Shown: positions 1 through 8,016, numbered from the stretch's first letter. The stretch is 12,878 bases of DNA from Rhodospirillales bacterium (GCA_029879665.1 JAOUPW010000013.1:1-12878), one strand, 5' to 3'. Notes: generated from the sequence alone by a model not told the origin. Program-made: numbers and translations.

Positions 1-1125
1 CAATTGAGACGTTCTCGCCAGCGTATTAATAATCTTAATTTCTTTGAAAAAGTTAGCGTCGAGCAAACTCCTGGAAGCCAGCCTGACAAGACCGTGATCA
101 AGGTTGATGTGGAAGAAAAATCGACCGGTTCTCTTTCCGTAGGCGCCGGGTTCTCCACCACCAATGGCGCGTTGTTGGACATGAATGTCCGGGAGCGAAA
201 TCTTCTTGGCCGGGGGCAGGATTTGCGCTTGAGTTTTGTTCTGGCACAGCGTCGGAGTCAGATCGACTTAGGGTTTACCGAGCCTTATTTTCTTGGCCGG
301 GAAATATCCGCCGGGTTTGATGTTTTTCACACAACCACGGATTTTCAGAATTCAAGTTCTTTTGACTCGCGGGTCACCGGCGGCGACCTAAGAGCGGGCT
401 ACCGCATTACAGAGGATCTGTCGCAAAACTGGAAATACACGGTCAAAAAATCCGAAATCCGAAACGTAGATAGCGGCGCCTCAATTTATATTCGCGCATC
501 TGAAGGAAAGCGCACTCTTTCGGAAATTTCCCATGTTCTGACGTACGATAAGCGAAACAGTATTATCCGACCGACCGAGGGATATTATCTTCGTATGACC
601 AATGATATCGCCGGACTGGGAGGGACGACGAACTATATTCGGAACAGATTCGACGCGGGTAAATATTATCCCATTACGGATCAATGGATATTGTCCTTAA
701 AAGGGAGCGGCGGATATATCTTCGGAATTAATCAGGATGTTCATATTCTCGACAGGTTCTTTCTTGGCGGCGATGATCTAAGAGGTTTCGCTTCAGGCGG
801 CGTAGGCCCTCGGGATAGCGCCACCTCCGATGCCCTGGGCGGTGAATGGATGTATTCGGCGACGGCTGAGCTTTCGTTTCCTCTGGGGCTTCCTGATGAT
901 TTGGGCGTTTCCGGGAAAATTTTCTCCGACCTTGGAAGTTCCGGTAAAATTTCACCCTCGGGTTCAACCGTCGTCGATACGGGAAGCGTAAGAGTGTCCC
1001 TTGGTGCCGGAGTGACCTGGATTTCGCCATTCGGTCCTATTGGGGTGGATTTTGGCTTTCCAATAGTTTACGAAGATTTTGATCAAATCGAAAACATCCG
1101 TATTAATTTTGGAACTAGGTTCTAA
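1..1125 (+). CDS. bamA: BamA, outer-membrane protein assembly factor (3' part only)
   Basis: This is the C-terminal ~374 residues of BamA, the Omp85-family barrel that folds and inserts beta-barrel proteins into the outer membrane. The reading frame is open from base 1, so the true start and most POTRA domains lie left of the window; the TTG at position 4 is not a start. The visible part begins in the last POTRA domain (INNLNFFEKVSVEQTPG) and runs into the 16-stranded barrel. Supporting motifs are GFSTTNG and NLLGRGQDL at the first strands, LTYDKRNSIIRPTEGYYL mid-barrel, and the family-defining LRGF of loop 6 at 778-789 inside FLGGDDLRGFASGG. The protein ends NFGTRF, with the terminal Phe typical of BAM substrates. 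The skp start follows two bases after the TAA. Family membership is seen directly in the sequence; function is from established family knowledge. Confidence 0.96.
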   Translation, partial: QLRRSRQRINNLNFFEKVSVEQTPGSQPDKTVIKVDVEEKSTGSLSVGAGFSTTNGALLDMNVRERNLLGRGQDLRLSFVLAQRRSQIDLGFTEPYFLGREISAGFDVFHTTTDFQNSSSFDSRVTGGDLRAGYRITEDLSQNWKYTVKKSEIRNVDSGASIYIRASEGKRTLSEISHVLTYDKRNSIIRPTEGYYLRMTNDIAGLGGTTNYIRNRFDAGKYYPITDQWILSLKGSGGYIFGINQDVHILDRFFLGGDDLRGFASGGVGPRDSATSDALGGEWMYSATAELSFPLGLPDDLGVSGKIFSDLGSSGKISPSGSTVVDTGSVRVSLGAGVTWISPFGPIGVDFGFPIVYEDFDQIENIRINFGTRF

Positions 1126-1127
1126 GA

Positions 1128-1721
1128 ATGCCCTTATTCAAGAAGTCGCTTCTCACCTTATGTGCTTTTACAGTTTTTTTCCTGACGTATTCAATGCAGG
1201 TTTCGGCTCAGGAAAAAGAGAAGCAGGGTCTGATTCAGGTCAAGATTGCCATAATCAACATTGATGCAATCCGTGCCAATGCCGAAGTCGTGAAAGATAT
1301 CCAACGTCAGATCAAAACACTTCGCACTGAATTTCAAAAAGATATTCAAAAAGAAGAAGAAGAGCTTCGCAACGCAAATCAGGAACTCGCGCGGCAGCGT
1401 GGAATTCTTTCTCCTGAGGCGTTTGCCCAGGAGCGAAAGAAATTTGAGCAACGCCTTGTTGAGGTTCAGAGGCTTGTCCAGAATCGCAAGCAGGATCTGG
1501 AAAAGGTAAGAAGCGATGCATTGCGTCAGGTGGAAATTAAATTAAATAAAATCGTAATTGATATCGCCAATAAGCAGGGCATTACGCTTGTATTAAGAAC
1601 TGAACAATTGATTTTTTGGGCCAAGCCTTTGGAAATCACCGGCGTTGTTTTAAAGGAATTAAACGCTGTCATGTCTTCCTTAAAAGTTGCCGTGCCTGAT
1701 ATGAATCCTAAAAAGAAGTAA
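1128..1721 (+). CDS. skp: Skp/OmpH-like periplasmic chaperone
   Basis: This 197-residue protein belongs to the Skp/OmpH family of trimeric periplasmic chaperones that carry unfolded outer-membrane proteins to the BAM complex. Residues 1-27 form a signal peptide: positive KK, a hydrophobic stretch (LLTLCAFTVFFLTY) and a probable cut after VSA27. A short beta segment (KIAIINIDAI, about residues 39-48) precedes a long, highly charged helical region (about 55-140, rich in E, K, Q and R), which would make the coiled-coil tentacles. A C-terminal segment (KQGITLVLRTEQLIFWA, about 149-165) matches the strand that closes the trimer body. It is slightly longer than E. coli Skp (161 residues), with a Lys-rich end. 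It starts two bases after bamA and ends three bases before lpxD, the usual alphaproteobacterial arrangement. The family call is firm; sequence conservation in this family is low, so it rests on architecture and context. Confidence 0.9.
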   Translation: MPLFKKSLLTLCAFTVFFLTYSMQVSAQEKEKQGLIQVKIAIINIDAIRANAEVVKDIQRQIKTLRTEFQKDIQKEEEELRNANQELARQRGILSPEAFAQERKKFEQRLVEVQRLVQNRKQDLEKVRSDALRQVEIKLNKIVIDIANKQGITLVLRTEQLIFWAKPLEITGVVLKELNAVMSSLKVAVPDMNPKKK

Positions 1722-1724
1722 TCT

Positions 1725-2756
1725 ATGGCCGATCCGCGTTTTTATTCCGTAGCAGGCCCTTTTACCATTAGAGAGCTTGAAGCGATTTCGCTTGCCCATG
1801 TGCCGGACGGCGTAAAAATCGACGAAGAATCCATTTATGTAGACGTGGCTCCACTTGATTCTGCGGGGCCGGAACACGTTAGTTTTTTGGATAATAAAAT
1901 TTATGTTCCGGCTTTTTCAAAAACCCGCGCCGGAGTGTGCCTTGTTCATCCCGATCTGGTTTCCCGTGCGCCGGAAAACACCATTTTGCTGGTGACGCCT
2001 GAGCCTTATCACGGTTATGCGCGAATTGCGCGGGCATTCTACCCATTGGCCCCGATAGCGGGTGAAATCTCACCGTCTGCCGTCCTGGACCCGACTGCAT
2101 CCCTCGGCAGAAACTGTCAGGTTGATGCTGGTGCGGTTATAGGTGCTAATGCCGAAATTGGCGATGGCTGCCATATCGGGTTTAATTCGGTGGTCGGCCC
2201 CGGCGTCGTGTTGGGCAGGGGGGGGCTTATCTCCCCTTCGGTTACGCTTGTGAATTGCATTATCGGCGATAATGCGATCATCCATTCAGGGGCGCGGATC
2301 GGGCAGGACGGTTTCGGTTTTGCCCTTGGCAAAAGCGGACACCTCAAGGTCCCTCAATTGGGCCGGGTGATTATCGGCAATGATGTTGAAATCGGTGCAA
2401 ATACCACCATTGATCGGGGAACCGGGCCAGATACAGTTATCGGTGACGGCTGTAAAATTGATAATTTGGTGCAAATCGGTCATAACGTTATCCTTGGCAA
2501 GGGATGCGTCGTCGTGTCCCAGGTTGGAATTTCGGGAAGTACCAAGGTGGGAGATATGGTCATATTCGGAGGTCAGGCGGGCTTGGCAGGGCATCTGACC
2601 ATTGGGCCGGGTGCTCAGATTGCCGCACAGAGCGGGGTTATGCGTGATATTCCTCCCGGAGCAAAGGTCTGCGGATCTCCCGCGATGCCAATTCGTCAAT
2701 TCTGGCGCGGTGTTGCATTGGTCGAACGGATGATCAAAAAAGATGGCAAGAAATAA
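1725..2756 (+). CDS. lpxD: LpxD, UDP-3-O-acylglucosamine N-acyltransferase
   Basis: LpxD transfers a 3-hydroxyacyl chain from acyl carrier protein to the 2-amino group of UDP-3-O-acylglucosamine, the third step of lipid A synthesis, in the cytoplasm. The 343-residue length is normal for the family (E. coli 341). Residues 1-105 form the N-terminal uridine-binding domain (VSFLDNKIY near 52-60). Residues about 112-320 are hexapeptide repeats of the left-handed beta-helix ([14 protein letters not shown] and many similar), and a C-terminal helix follows ([14 protein letters not shown]). The catalytic histidine is H253 in [12 protein letters not shown], matching H239 of E. coli; GQDGFGFA (193-200) is also characteristic. 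The gene contains a run of eight G at 2218-2225. It sits three bases after skp and 18 bases before fabZ. Confidence 0.97.
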   Translation: MADPRFYSVAGPFTIRELEAISLAHVPDGVKIDEESIYVDVAPLDSAGPEHVSFLDNKIYVPAFSKTRAGVCLVHPDLVSRAPENTILLVTPEPYHGYARIARAFYPLAPIAGEISPSAVLDPTASLGRNCQVDAGAVIGANAEIGDGCHIGFNSVVGPGVVLGRGGLISPSVTLVNCIIGDNAIIHSGARIGQDGFGFALGKSGHLKVPQLGRVIIGNDVEIGANTTIDRGTGPDTVIGDGCKIDNLVQIGHNVILGKGCVVVSQVGISGSTKVGDMVIFGGQAGLAGHLTIGPGAQIAAQSGVMRDIPPGAKVCGSPAMPIRQFWRGVALVERMIKKDGKK

Positions 2757-2774
2757 GACGAGGATTTCTGATTA

Positions 2775-3242
2775 ATGGATTCTGCAAATATAAAAAATGA
2801 TACCGCGTTGATCGATATCCGCCGGATCATGGAAATGATTCCTCATCGCTATCCTTTTTTGTTGATCGATAAGGTTACCGATGTGGTTTCGGGACAAAGC
2901 GCCATAGGCATTAAGAATGTCACTATAAATGAACCTTTTTTCAAAGGCCATTTCCCAGGCCATCCGGTTATGCCGGGTGTTTTAATTATTGAAGCCATGG
3001 CCCAGACATCCGCGGTGCTGGTCGTTCATTCCATGGGTGAGGATGCGGAAGGGAAACTCGTTTATTTCATGTCCATTGATCATGCCCGGTTCAGAAAACC
3101 CATTGTCCCAGGCGATACGATTCATATTCATGTAACCAAGGATCGCAGTCGCGGTAATGTCTGGAAATTCAAGGGAGAGGCCCGGGTTAATGATACCGTA
3201 ATGGCCGAGGCAACCTATGCCGCAATGATTGTGGATAGTTAA
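2775..3242 (+). CDS. fabZ: FabZ, 3-hydroxyacyl-ACP dehydratase
   Basis: FabZ dehydrates 3-hydroxyacyl-ACP to trans-2-enoyl-ACP in fatty-acid elongation. It competes with LpxA and LpxD for the same hydroxyacyl-ACP substrate, which explains its place among lpx genes. The 155-residue protein is a single hot-dog fold. The N-terminal IRRIMEMIPHRYPFLLID (about 15-32) and the active-site block GHFPGHPVMPGVLIIEAMAQ (58-77) are diagnostic. H59 and E73 occupy the positions of the catalytic His54 and Glu68 of E. coli FabZ. The start codon has an upstream purine stretch (GACGAGGA) in the 18-base gap after lpxD. The TAA stop directly abuts the lpxA ATG, with no spacer. Confidence 0.97.
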   Translation: MDSANIKNDTALIDIRRIMEMIPHRYPFLLIDKVTDVVSGQSAIGIKNVTINEPFFKGHFPGHPVMPGVLIIEAMAQTSAVLVVHSMGEDAEGKLVYFMSIDHARFRKPIVPGDTIHIHVTKDRSRGNVWKFKGEARVNDTVMAEATYAAMIVDS

Positions 3243-4043
3243 ATGACCAATATTCACCCGACTGCTGTTATCGAAAATGGTGCTGAGATTGGCGATAACG
3301 TTTCCATCGGTGCGTATTCGGTGATTGGCCCGAACGTTCAGCTGGAGGATGGCGTTGAATTATCTTCGCATGTGGTCATCGCGGGCCGGACTAAAATTGG
3401 CGCGAATACACACATCTTTCCTTTTGCTTCATTAGGCCATCAACCTCAGGATTTGAAATATAAAGGCGAAGAATCCGAGCTGGTTGTCGGTTGTAATAAT
3501 ATTATTCGCGAACATGTTACCATGAATCCCGGTACCGAAGGCGGTGGCATGGTGACGACTATAGGTAACAATTGCTTATTCATGGTTGGTTCCCACGTTG
3601 CCCATGATTGCCAGATTGGCGATCACGTGATCATGGTCAATAACGCAACCCTGGGCGGGCACGTTTCCATTGATGAATGGGCGATTATTGGCGGTTTGTC
3701 GGCCGTCCATCAATTCGTGCGGATCGGCCGGCATGCCATGATCGGGGGTATGTCGGGAATTGAAAATGATGTTATTCCCTATGGATCGGTTGTTGGCAAC
3801 CGGGCCCGGTTATCGGGCCTCAATATAGTAGGGCTAAGGCGCCGGGATTTCGACCGTGAGACCATTCATGCCCTTCGCAATGCCTATCGCCTGTTGTTTG
3901 CGCAGGAAGGTACCATGGCGGAACGTCTTGAAGATGTCGCCAGCCTCTTTAGCGGAACTGAACCGGTCATGGAAATTGTCGATTTCATACGGGCCGATTC
4001 ATCGCGCTCCATTTGTCAGCCAAGTTTGGAAGATGCCGCGTAA
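3243..4043 (+). CDS. lpxA: LpxA, UDP-N-acetylglucosamine O-acyltransferase
   Basis: LpxA catalyses the first step of lipid A synthesis, transfer of a 3-hydroxyacyl group from ACP to the 3-OH of UDP-GlcNAc. It is 266 residues (E. coli 262). Residues about 4-185 are hexapeptide repeats of a left-handed beta-helix, followed by a helical C-terminus beginning near GLRRRDFDRETIHALRNAY. H121 in SHVAHDC matches the catalytic His125 of E. coli; QDLKYKGE (69-76) and AVHQFVRIG (154-162) are further family motifs. The residue equivalent to the E. coli hydrocarbon-ruler Gly173 is G169, which suggests, by inference, that longer hydroxyacyl chains (around C14) rather than C10 are used. The gene starts immediately after the fabZ stop and overlaps lpxI by 11 bases at its end. 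Confidence 0.97.
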   Translation: MTNIHPTAVIENGAEIGDNVSIGAYSVIGPNVQLEDGVELSSHVVIAGRTKIGANTHIFPFASLGHQPQDLKYKGEESELVVGCNNIIREHVTMNPGTEGGGMVTTIGNNCLFMVGSHVAHDCQIGDHVIMVNNATLGGHVSIDEWAIIGGLSAVHQFVRIGRHAMIGGMSGIENDVIPYGSVVGNRARLSGLNIVGLRRRDFDRETIHALRNAYRLLFAQEGTMAERLEDVASLFSGTEPVMEIVDFIRADSSRSICQPSLEDAA

Positions 4044-4857
4044 ATTGGGCATTCTTGCCGGTGCCGGCGACCTGCCGAAGCGGATTATTCATTCTTGCAG
4101 AGCGACGGGCAGGGACGTGTTCGTCATCGCCTTTAATGGACAAACCTTTCCTGAAACCGTTTCGGATGTCGATCATCAATGGGTGCGGATGGGCGCCTCG
4201 GGCGCCGCTATTAAGGCATTGAAAAATGCCGGTGTTGAGGATCTGGTAATGGCCGGTGGCGTGCGCCGGCCGTCTCTTGCTTCGCTCATGCCAGATTTCA
4301 GGACCATCCGCTTTTTGATCAAGGCAGGGTTTTCCTCTGGTGACGATCGTCTGCTTCGTGCCATTGTCCATGAACTGGAAGCGCAGGAAGGGTTTAACAT
4401 CGTCGGCGTGGATAGTCTTCTTCCCGATGAAGTGGCGTCCGCCGGTGTTCTGGGAACCCATATTCCCGATGATCAGGCGAGGAAGGACCTTGTCTGTGCC
4501 GCCCGTGCGGCACGGGAAGCCGGTGCCCTTGATATCAGCCAGGGTGCCGTCGCTCAACTGGGGGCCGTTTTGGCGGTGGAAGACGCAAGCGGCACCGATG
4601 CGTTGTTGGAAAGGGCTGCTAAATTGAAGGGCGATGGGCCTGGCGGGGTTCTGGTCAAGGTCAAGAAGCCCGGACAGGAGCATCGTGTCGATCTGCCGGC
4701 TATCGGTGTTTCAACGGTACGTGCCGCCGCCGCAGCCGGGCTTCGGGGCATAGGTTTGGAAGCAGGCGGCGCCTTGATCATTGACCCTCCTGCGGTGATT
4801 GAAGCCGCCGACAAGGCCGGACTGTTCATCATCGGTATTGATGCGTTAGGACAATGA
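4033..4857 (+). CDS. lpxI: LpxI, UDP-2,3-diacylglucosamine pyrophosphatase
   Basis: LpxI hydrolyses UDP-2,3-diacylglucosamine to lipid X and UMP. It is the non-orthologous replacement for LpxH in alphaproteobacteria, first described in Caulobacter. I chose ATG 4033 (274 residues, normal family length) because the protein then opens with the conserved MPRKLGILAGAGDLPKRI; the frame stays open further upstream, but that part is only the lpxA frame shadow. The N-terminal domain (about 1-130) contains GILAGAGDLP, MAGGVRRPS (73-81) and GDDRLLRAI (103-111). The C-terminal domain contains ISQGAVAQLGAVLAVED (168-184), GPGGVLVKVKKPGQ (202-215) and DLPAIG (220-225). D220 is probably the counterpart of the Caulobacter residue Asp225, though I place this from memory. 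It overlaps lpxA by 11 bases and lpxB by 4, implying translational coupling. Confidence 0.95.
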   Translation: MPRKLGILAGAGDLPKRIIHSCRATGRDVFVIAFNGQTFPETVSDVDHQWVRMGASGAAIKALKNAGVEDLVMAGGVRRPSLASLMPDFRTIRFLIKAGFSSGDDRLLRAIVHELEAQEGFNIVGVDSLLPDEVASAGVLGTHIPDDQARKDLVCAARAAREAGALDISQGAVAQLGAVLAVEDASGTDALLERAAKLKGDGPGGVLVKVKKPGQEHRVDLPAIGVSTVRAAAAAGLRGIGLEAGGALIIDPPAVIEAADKAGLFIIGIDALGQ

Positions 4858-6044
4858 TATTGGCCGGAAAACCTGAAAATCCACTCATATTTCTAGTTGC
4901 CGGAGAACCTTCCGGCGACATTCTCGGTGCCCGTTTGATGGCCGCTCTTCGTAGACGGCTTGATGGCCAGGTGCGCTTTGCAGGCGTGGGCGGCAACCGG
5001 ATGGCCGCCGAAGGATTGGAAAGCCTGTTCCCCATGTCCGAATTGTCGGTTATGGGCCTTGCCGAGATATTGCCGCGCCTGCCGCACCTCTTGAAGCGGA
5101 TACGGCAGACGGCAGACCTGGCGGAGCGCCTTCGACCTGACATTTTCATAACAATTGACTCCCCGGATTTTTCATTTCGGGTCGCTCGAAGGTTGAAAGG
5201 CAAAGGATTTCCGCTGGTTCATTATGTTGCGCCGTCTGTCTGGGCTTGGCGACCGGGCCGCGCCCGGAAATTGTCCAAGTTCCTGGATCATGTAATTGCC
5301 CTGTTGCCGTTCGAGCCTCCGTTCTTCGAGAAAGTTGGCCTCCCGTGTACGTTTGTCGGTCATCCCGTGATCGAGGGAGGGGCGGATGCTGGAGACGGTG
5401 CGGCATTCCGTAAACGGTATGGAATTTCATCTCAAACCCCGGTGGTTTGCGTATTGCCTGGAAGCCGTATCGGAGAAATTCGTCGTCATTTACCGATTTT
5501 TGAAGAAACCGTGCAGCGGCTGGGATATTCCCGGCCGGGCCTTGTGGCTTTGGTTGTTGCGGTTGAGGAACATGCCGATGAGATTTTTGATGCGTGCAAG
5601 AATTGGCCCGTTTTGACACAGGAAATCAGTGATTCCAGCGAAGAAAAATTCGATGCTTTTGCCGCCGCCGATGTCGCCTTGGCGGCTTCGGGTACAGTGT
5701 CACTTGAACTGGCCATGGCTGGAACGCCTGCCGTCATCGCCTACAAGATGAACCTGATAACCGGGTGGATTGCCCGGCTTTTAATCCGTGTTCCCTATGT
5801 GAACCTGATCAATCTGGTACTGATCCGCCCAGCCGTGCCGGAATTGTTGCTGGAACAGTGCCGTCCACGAAAACTTACCGAAGCTGTTGCCGGCTTGCTG
5901 GATGATGAAACTCTCAGGCATACTCAGCTGGAATCGGCAGCGGAGGCCCTGGATCTTCTGGGCCGGAATGGTCCGTCTCCCAGCGAACGGGCTGCGGAGG
6001 TTGTCATGAATTTTTTAAATAAGCCCCCCGAGGGAGGAGTGTAA
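4854..6044 (+). CDS. lpxB: LpxB, lipid-A-disaccharide synthase
   Basis: LpxB is a membrane-associated GT19 glycosyltransferase that joins lipid X to UDP-2,3-diacylglucosamine, forming the beta-1,6 disaccharide core of lipid A. At 396 residues it has the usual length. Motifs in order are LVAGEPSGDILGA (14-26), ITIDSPDFSF (99-108), APSVWAWRPGR (126-136), VCVLPGSRIGEI (198-209) and ASGTVSLELAMAGTPAVIAY (278-297). Next comes NLINLVLIRPAVPELLLEQ (317-335), part of the UDP-binding and membrane-facing C-terminal region. The start codon overlaps the lpxI stop as ATGA, so LpxI product and LpxB are made in coupled fashion. Its stop lies one base before the glyoxalase start, with the next gene's ribosome binding site inside the lpxB 3' end. 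Confidence 0.97.
   Translation: MILAGKPENPLIFLVAGEPSGDILGARLMAALRRRLDGQVRFAGVGGNRMAAEGLESLFPMSELSVMGLAEILPRLPHLLKRIRQTADLAERLRPDIFITIDSPDFSFRVARRLKGKGFPLVHYVAPSVWAWRPGRARKLSKFLDHVIALLPFEPPFFEKVGLPCTFVGHPVIEGGADAGDGAAFRKRYGISSQTPVVCVLPGSRIGEIRRHLPIFEETVQRLGYSRPGLVALVVAVEEHADEIFDACKNWPVLTQEISDSSEEKFDAFAAADVALAASGTVSLELAMAGTPAVIAYKMNLITGWIARLLIRVPYVNLINLVLIRPAVPELLLEQCRPRKLTEAVAGLLDDETLRHTQLESAAEALDLLGRNGPSPSERAAEVVMNFLNKPPEGGV
6031..6040 (+). promoter_or_regulatory. Strong ribosome binding site for gloA inside lpxB
   Basis: AGGGAGGAGT lies within the last codons of lpxB, five bases before the gloA ATG at 6046. It is the best Shine-Dalgarno match in the operon. It fixes the gloA start and suggests that the glyoxalase is translated efficiently from the lpx transcript. 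Confidence 0.75.
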
Positions 6045-6045
6045 A

Positions 6046-6453
6046 ATGGCTGTTGATACCAGTAAATTCAGATTTCTTCATACCATGATCAGGGTCAGGG
6101 ACCTTGATAAATCAATAGATTTCTACTCCCGGTTTCTGGGTATGAAACTGCTTCGCCGGACGGATTTTCCGGCGGGGAAGTTCACGTTGGCGTTTCTTGG
6201 CTATGGGGATGAAGAAACCCATACCGTGGTCGAGTTGACCCACAACTGGGAACAGGAAGAAGACTACGACATTGGAACCGGCTTCGGTCACCTTGCCATC
6301 GCAACCCCGGATATTTACGGCGCCTGCGAAGCGATGGAAAAAGAGGGCGTCAAAATCCCGCGTCCGCCGGGGCCTATGAAGAACGGCACCCGGATTATTG
6401 CCTTCATAGAAGACCCGGACGGATACAAAATCGAACTGGTCGAACGGGACTAG
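6046..6453 (+). CDS. gloA: Glyoxalase I (lactoylglutathione lyase)
   Basis: This 135-residue vicinal-oxygen-chelate protein closely matches E. coli GloA, which isomerises the methylglyoxal-glutathione hemithioacetal to S-lactoylglutathione in the cytoplasm. It has two beta-alpha-beta-beta-beta modules. FLHTMIRVRDLDKSIDFY opens the first and GFGHLAIATPDI the second. All four metal ligands of GloA are present: H12, E63 (VVELTHNW), H82 (FGHLAI) and E130 (DPDGYKIELVE). The single-domain, short form suggests the Ni/Co-type bacterial class, by inference from length. The start is one base after the lpxB stop and has a strong Shine-Dalgarno. It is probably the last gene of the envelope operon, since the next genes run convergently. 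An alternative VOC-family activity is possible, but the full ligand set and the IAFIEDPDGYKIEL tail favour true glyoxalase I. Confidence 0.93.
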   Translation: MAVDTSKFRFLHTMIRVRDLDKSIDFYSRFLGMKLLRRTDFPAGKFTLAFLGYGDEETHTVVELTHNWEQEEDYDIGTGFGHLAIATPDIYGACEAMEKEGVKIPRPPGPMKNGTRIIAFIEDPDGYKIELVERD

Positions 6454-6468
6454 CCTCGGGACAGGATT

Positions 6469-6505
6469 ATCGGGGATAAATATTCCCTGTTAATCTTTCC
6501 CCGAT
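6469..6505. terminator. Possible bidirectional terminator hairpin between gloA and gltA
   Basis: The 60-base gap between the convergent gloA and gltA contains an inverted repeat, ATCGGGGA (6469-6476) and TCCCCGAT (6498-6505). This is an eight-base perfect stem with a 21-base loop, followed by only a short TTT on the + side. A hairpin between convergent genes fits a shared terminator, but the long loop and absence of a clear U tract make it a weak one. Confidence 0.4.
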
Positions 6506-6513
6506 TTAACGGC

Positions 6514-7977
6514 CTATTTCCGCTTGTTCAGCGTAACGAACTTACGTTCGTCGTCGCCGACGTAAAGCTGGCGCGGACGTCCAATTTTTTGCGACGGATC
6601 CTCGATCATTTCGTTCCATTGGGCGACCCAGCCGACGGTTCTGGCCACGGCGAACAGAACCGTAAACATGGATGTCGGAATTCCCATGGCCCGGAAAATA
6701 ATTCCCGAATAGAAATCGACGTTGGGATAGAGTTTCTTTTCGACGAAGTAATCATCTTCCAGGGCAATGCGTTCCAGCTCCATGGCCAGCTCCAGCAGGG
6801 GCTCGTCACGGACGCCAAGTTCATCGAGAACCTCATTGCAGGTTTTTTGCATGACCCGCGCGCGCGGGTCATAGTTCTTGTAGACCCGGTGGCCAAAGCC
6901 CATCAGACGGAAAGGATCATTCTTGTCCTTGGCGCGTTTGATGAATTGTTTGATATTCTTTTTATCGCCAATTTCCTCCAGCATGTTAAGAACCGCTTCA
7001 TTGGCGCCGCCATGGGCCGGTCCCCAAAGAGATGCAATGCCGGCGGCAATGCAGGCAAAAGGATTGGCGCCACTGGAACCCGCAATCCGGACCGTCGACG
7101 TTGAAGCATTTTGTTCATGATCCGCATGCAGAATCAGTATTCTGTCCATTGCCCGGGCGAGGATGGGATTGGGTTTGTACGCCTCGCATGGGTTGGAGAA
7201 CATCATGTATAAAAAATTCTGGGGAAAGCTAAGGTCATTCCTTGGATAAACATAGGGCTGTCCAATGGAATATTTGTAGGCGTTTGCGGCAATGGTTGGC
7301 ATTTTCGCAATCATGCGGAAGGAAGCCACCATTCGGTGCCGGGGGTTATGGATGTCGGTGCTATCGTGATAAAAGGCAGACAGGGCGCCGACAACGCCGC
7401 ACATAATCGCCATAGGATGTGAATCCCGGCGGAACCCGCGGAAAAAGTAGTTGATCTGTTCATGGAGCATGGAGTGATAGGTGATGTCATGCTCGAATTT
7501 TTCTTTCTGAGCGCCCGTCGGCAAATCCCCATAAAGAAGGAGGAAGCAGACTTCCATGAAGTCCGAACTTTCGGCAAGTTGTTCAATAGGATAGCCGCGG
7601 TAGCGCAAAATTCCCTTGTCGCCGTCAATAAAGGTGATTTTTGACTGGCAGCTTCCGGTGGAAGTATAGCCCGGATCGTATGTGAAATGATCCGTATCAT
7701 CGTAGAGTTTCCTGACGTCGATGACATTGGGGCCGCACGTTCCCTGGAAAACGGGCAACTCGTACTTTTCGCCCGTAGTGTTGTTGGTCAGAGTGAAGGA
7801 GCCTGACTTCTTGGGCGCGCTGATCGCTGTTTTTTTCGCCTGTTGCTCCCCTTTTTTTCGGGCATCAGGCTTAGACACGCTACTCGCCGTTTTTTTATTC
7901 ATTTTTTTCGCAGCCTTTTTCGCAATTTTTTTTCCGGGAGACTTTTTCACTCGTCTTTTCGTTGCTCGCTTGGTCAT
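6514..7977 (-). CDS. gltA: Citrate synthase, type II, with Lys/Arg-rich N-terminal tail
   Basis: Citrate synthase condenses acetyl-CoA and oxaloacetate to citrate, opening the TCA cycle. I chose ATG 7977 (487 residues) because GGGAAGGG lies just upstream; an in-frame GTG at 8010 would add 11 residues but has no visible ribosome binding site. From about residue 60 on, the protein is very similar to E. coli Glt[35 protein letters not shown] and [20 protein letters not shown]. The catalytic residues are H322 (GPAHGG), H363 ([14 protein letters not shown]) and D421 (NVDFYSG). C264 in FSNPCEAY matches the Cys206 of E. coli that is linked to NADH inhibition. The oddity is the first ~58 residues, which contain 23 Lys/Arg, repeated KKAAKK/KKTA motifs and only two acidic residues; E. 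coli GltA (427 residues) lacks this. It lies 39 bases downstream of gltX and is probably co-transcribed with it. Confidence 0.96.
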   Translation of the reverse strand: MTKRATKRRVKKSPGKKIAKKAAKKMNKKTASSVSKPDARKKGEQQAKKTAISAPKKSGSFTLTNNTTGEKYELPVFQGTCGPNVIDVRKLYDDTDHFTYDPGYTSTGSCQSKITFIDGDKGILRYRGYPIEQLAESSDFMEVCFLLLYGDLPTGAQKEKFEHDITYHSMLHEQINYFFRGFRRDSHPMAIMCGVVGALSAFYHDSTDIHNPRHRMVASFRMIAKMPTIAANAYKYSIGQPYVYPRNDLSFPQNFLYMMFSNPCEAYKPNPILARAMDRILILHADHEQNASTSTVRIAGSSGANPFACIAAGIASLWGPAHGGANEAVLNMLEEIGDKKNIKQFIKRAKDKNDPFRLMGFGHRVYKNYDPRARVMQKTCNEVLDELGVRDEPLLELAMELERIALEDDYFVEKKLYPNVDFYSGIIFRAMGIPTSMFTVLFAVARTVGWVAQWNEMIEDPSQKIGRPRQLYVGDDERKFVTLNKRK

Positions 7978-7982
7978 ATCAC

Positions 7983-7989
7983 CCTTCCC
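7983..7989 (-). promoter_or_regulatory. Ribosome binding site deciding the gltA start
   Basis: On the minus strand, GGGAAGG sits about five bases before ATG 7977. No comparable site precedes the in-frame GTG at 8010. This supports the 487-residue product, which still includes the whole Lys-rich tail. Confidence 0.65.
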
Positions 7990-8016
7990 TTGATTTTGGT
8001 TTTCCTGCACGAACGA

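Noticed and set aside
3856..4032. N-terminal extension of lpxI to an upstream ATG at 3856
   Set aside because: It would overlap lpxA by almost 190 bases with a Trp/Arg-rich peptide unlike the family; LpxI proteins begin at the conserved GILAGAGDLP block, reached from ATG 4033.
3985..4683. Minus-strand open frame (232 codons) opposite lpxI
   Set aside because: It has no recognisable motif or ribosome binding site and lies entirely over the well-supported lpxI; it is a reverse-frame shadow.
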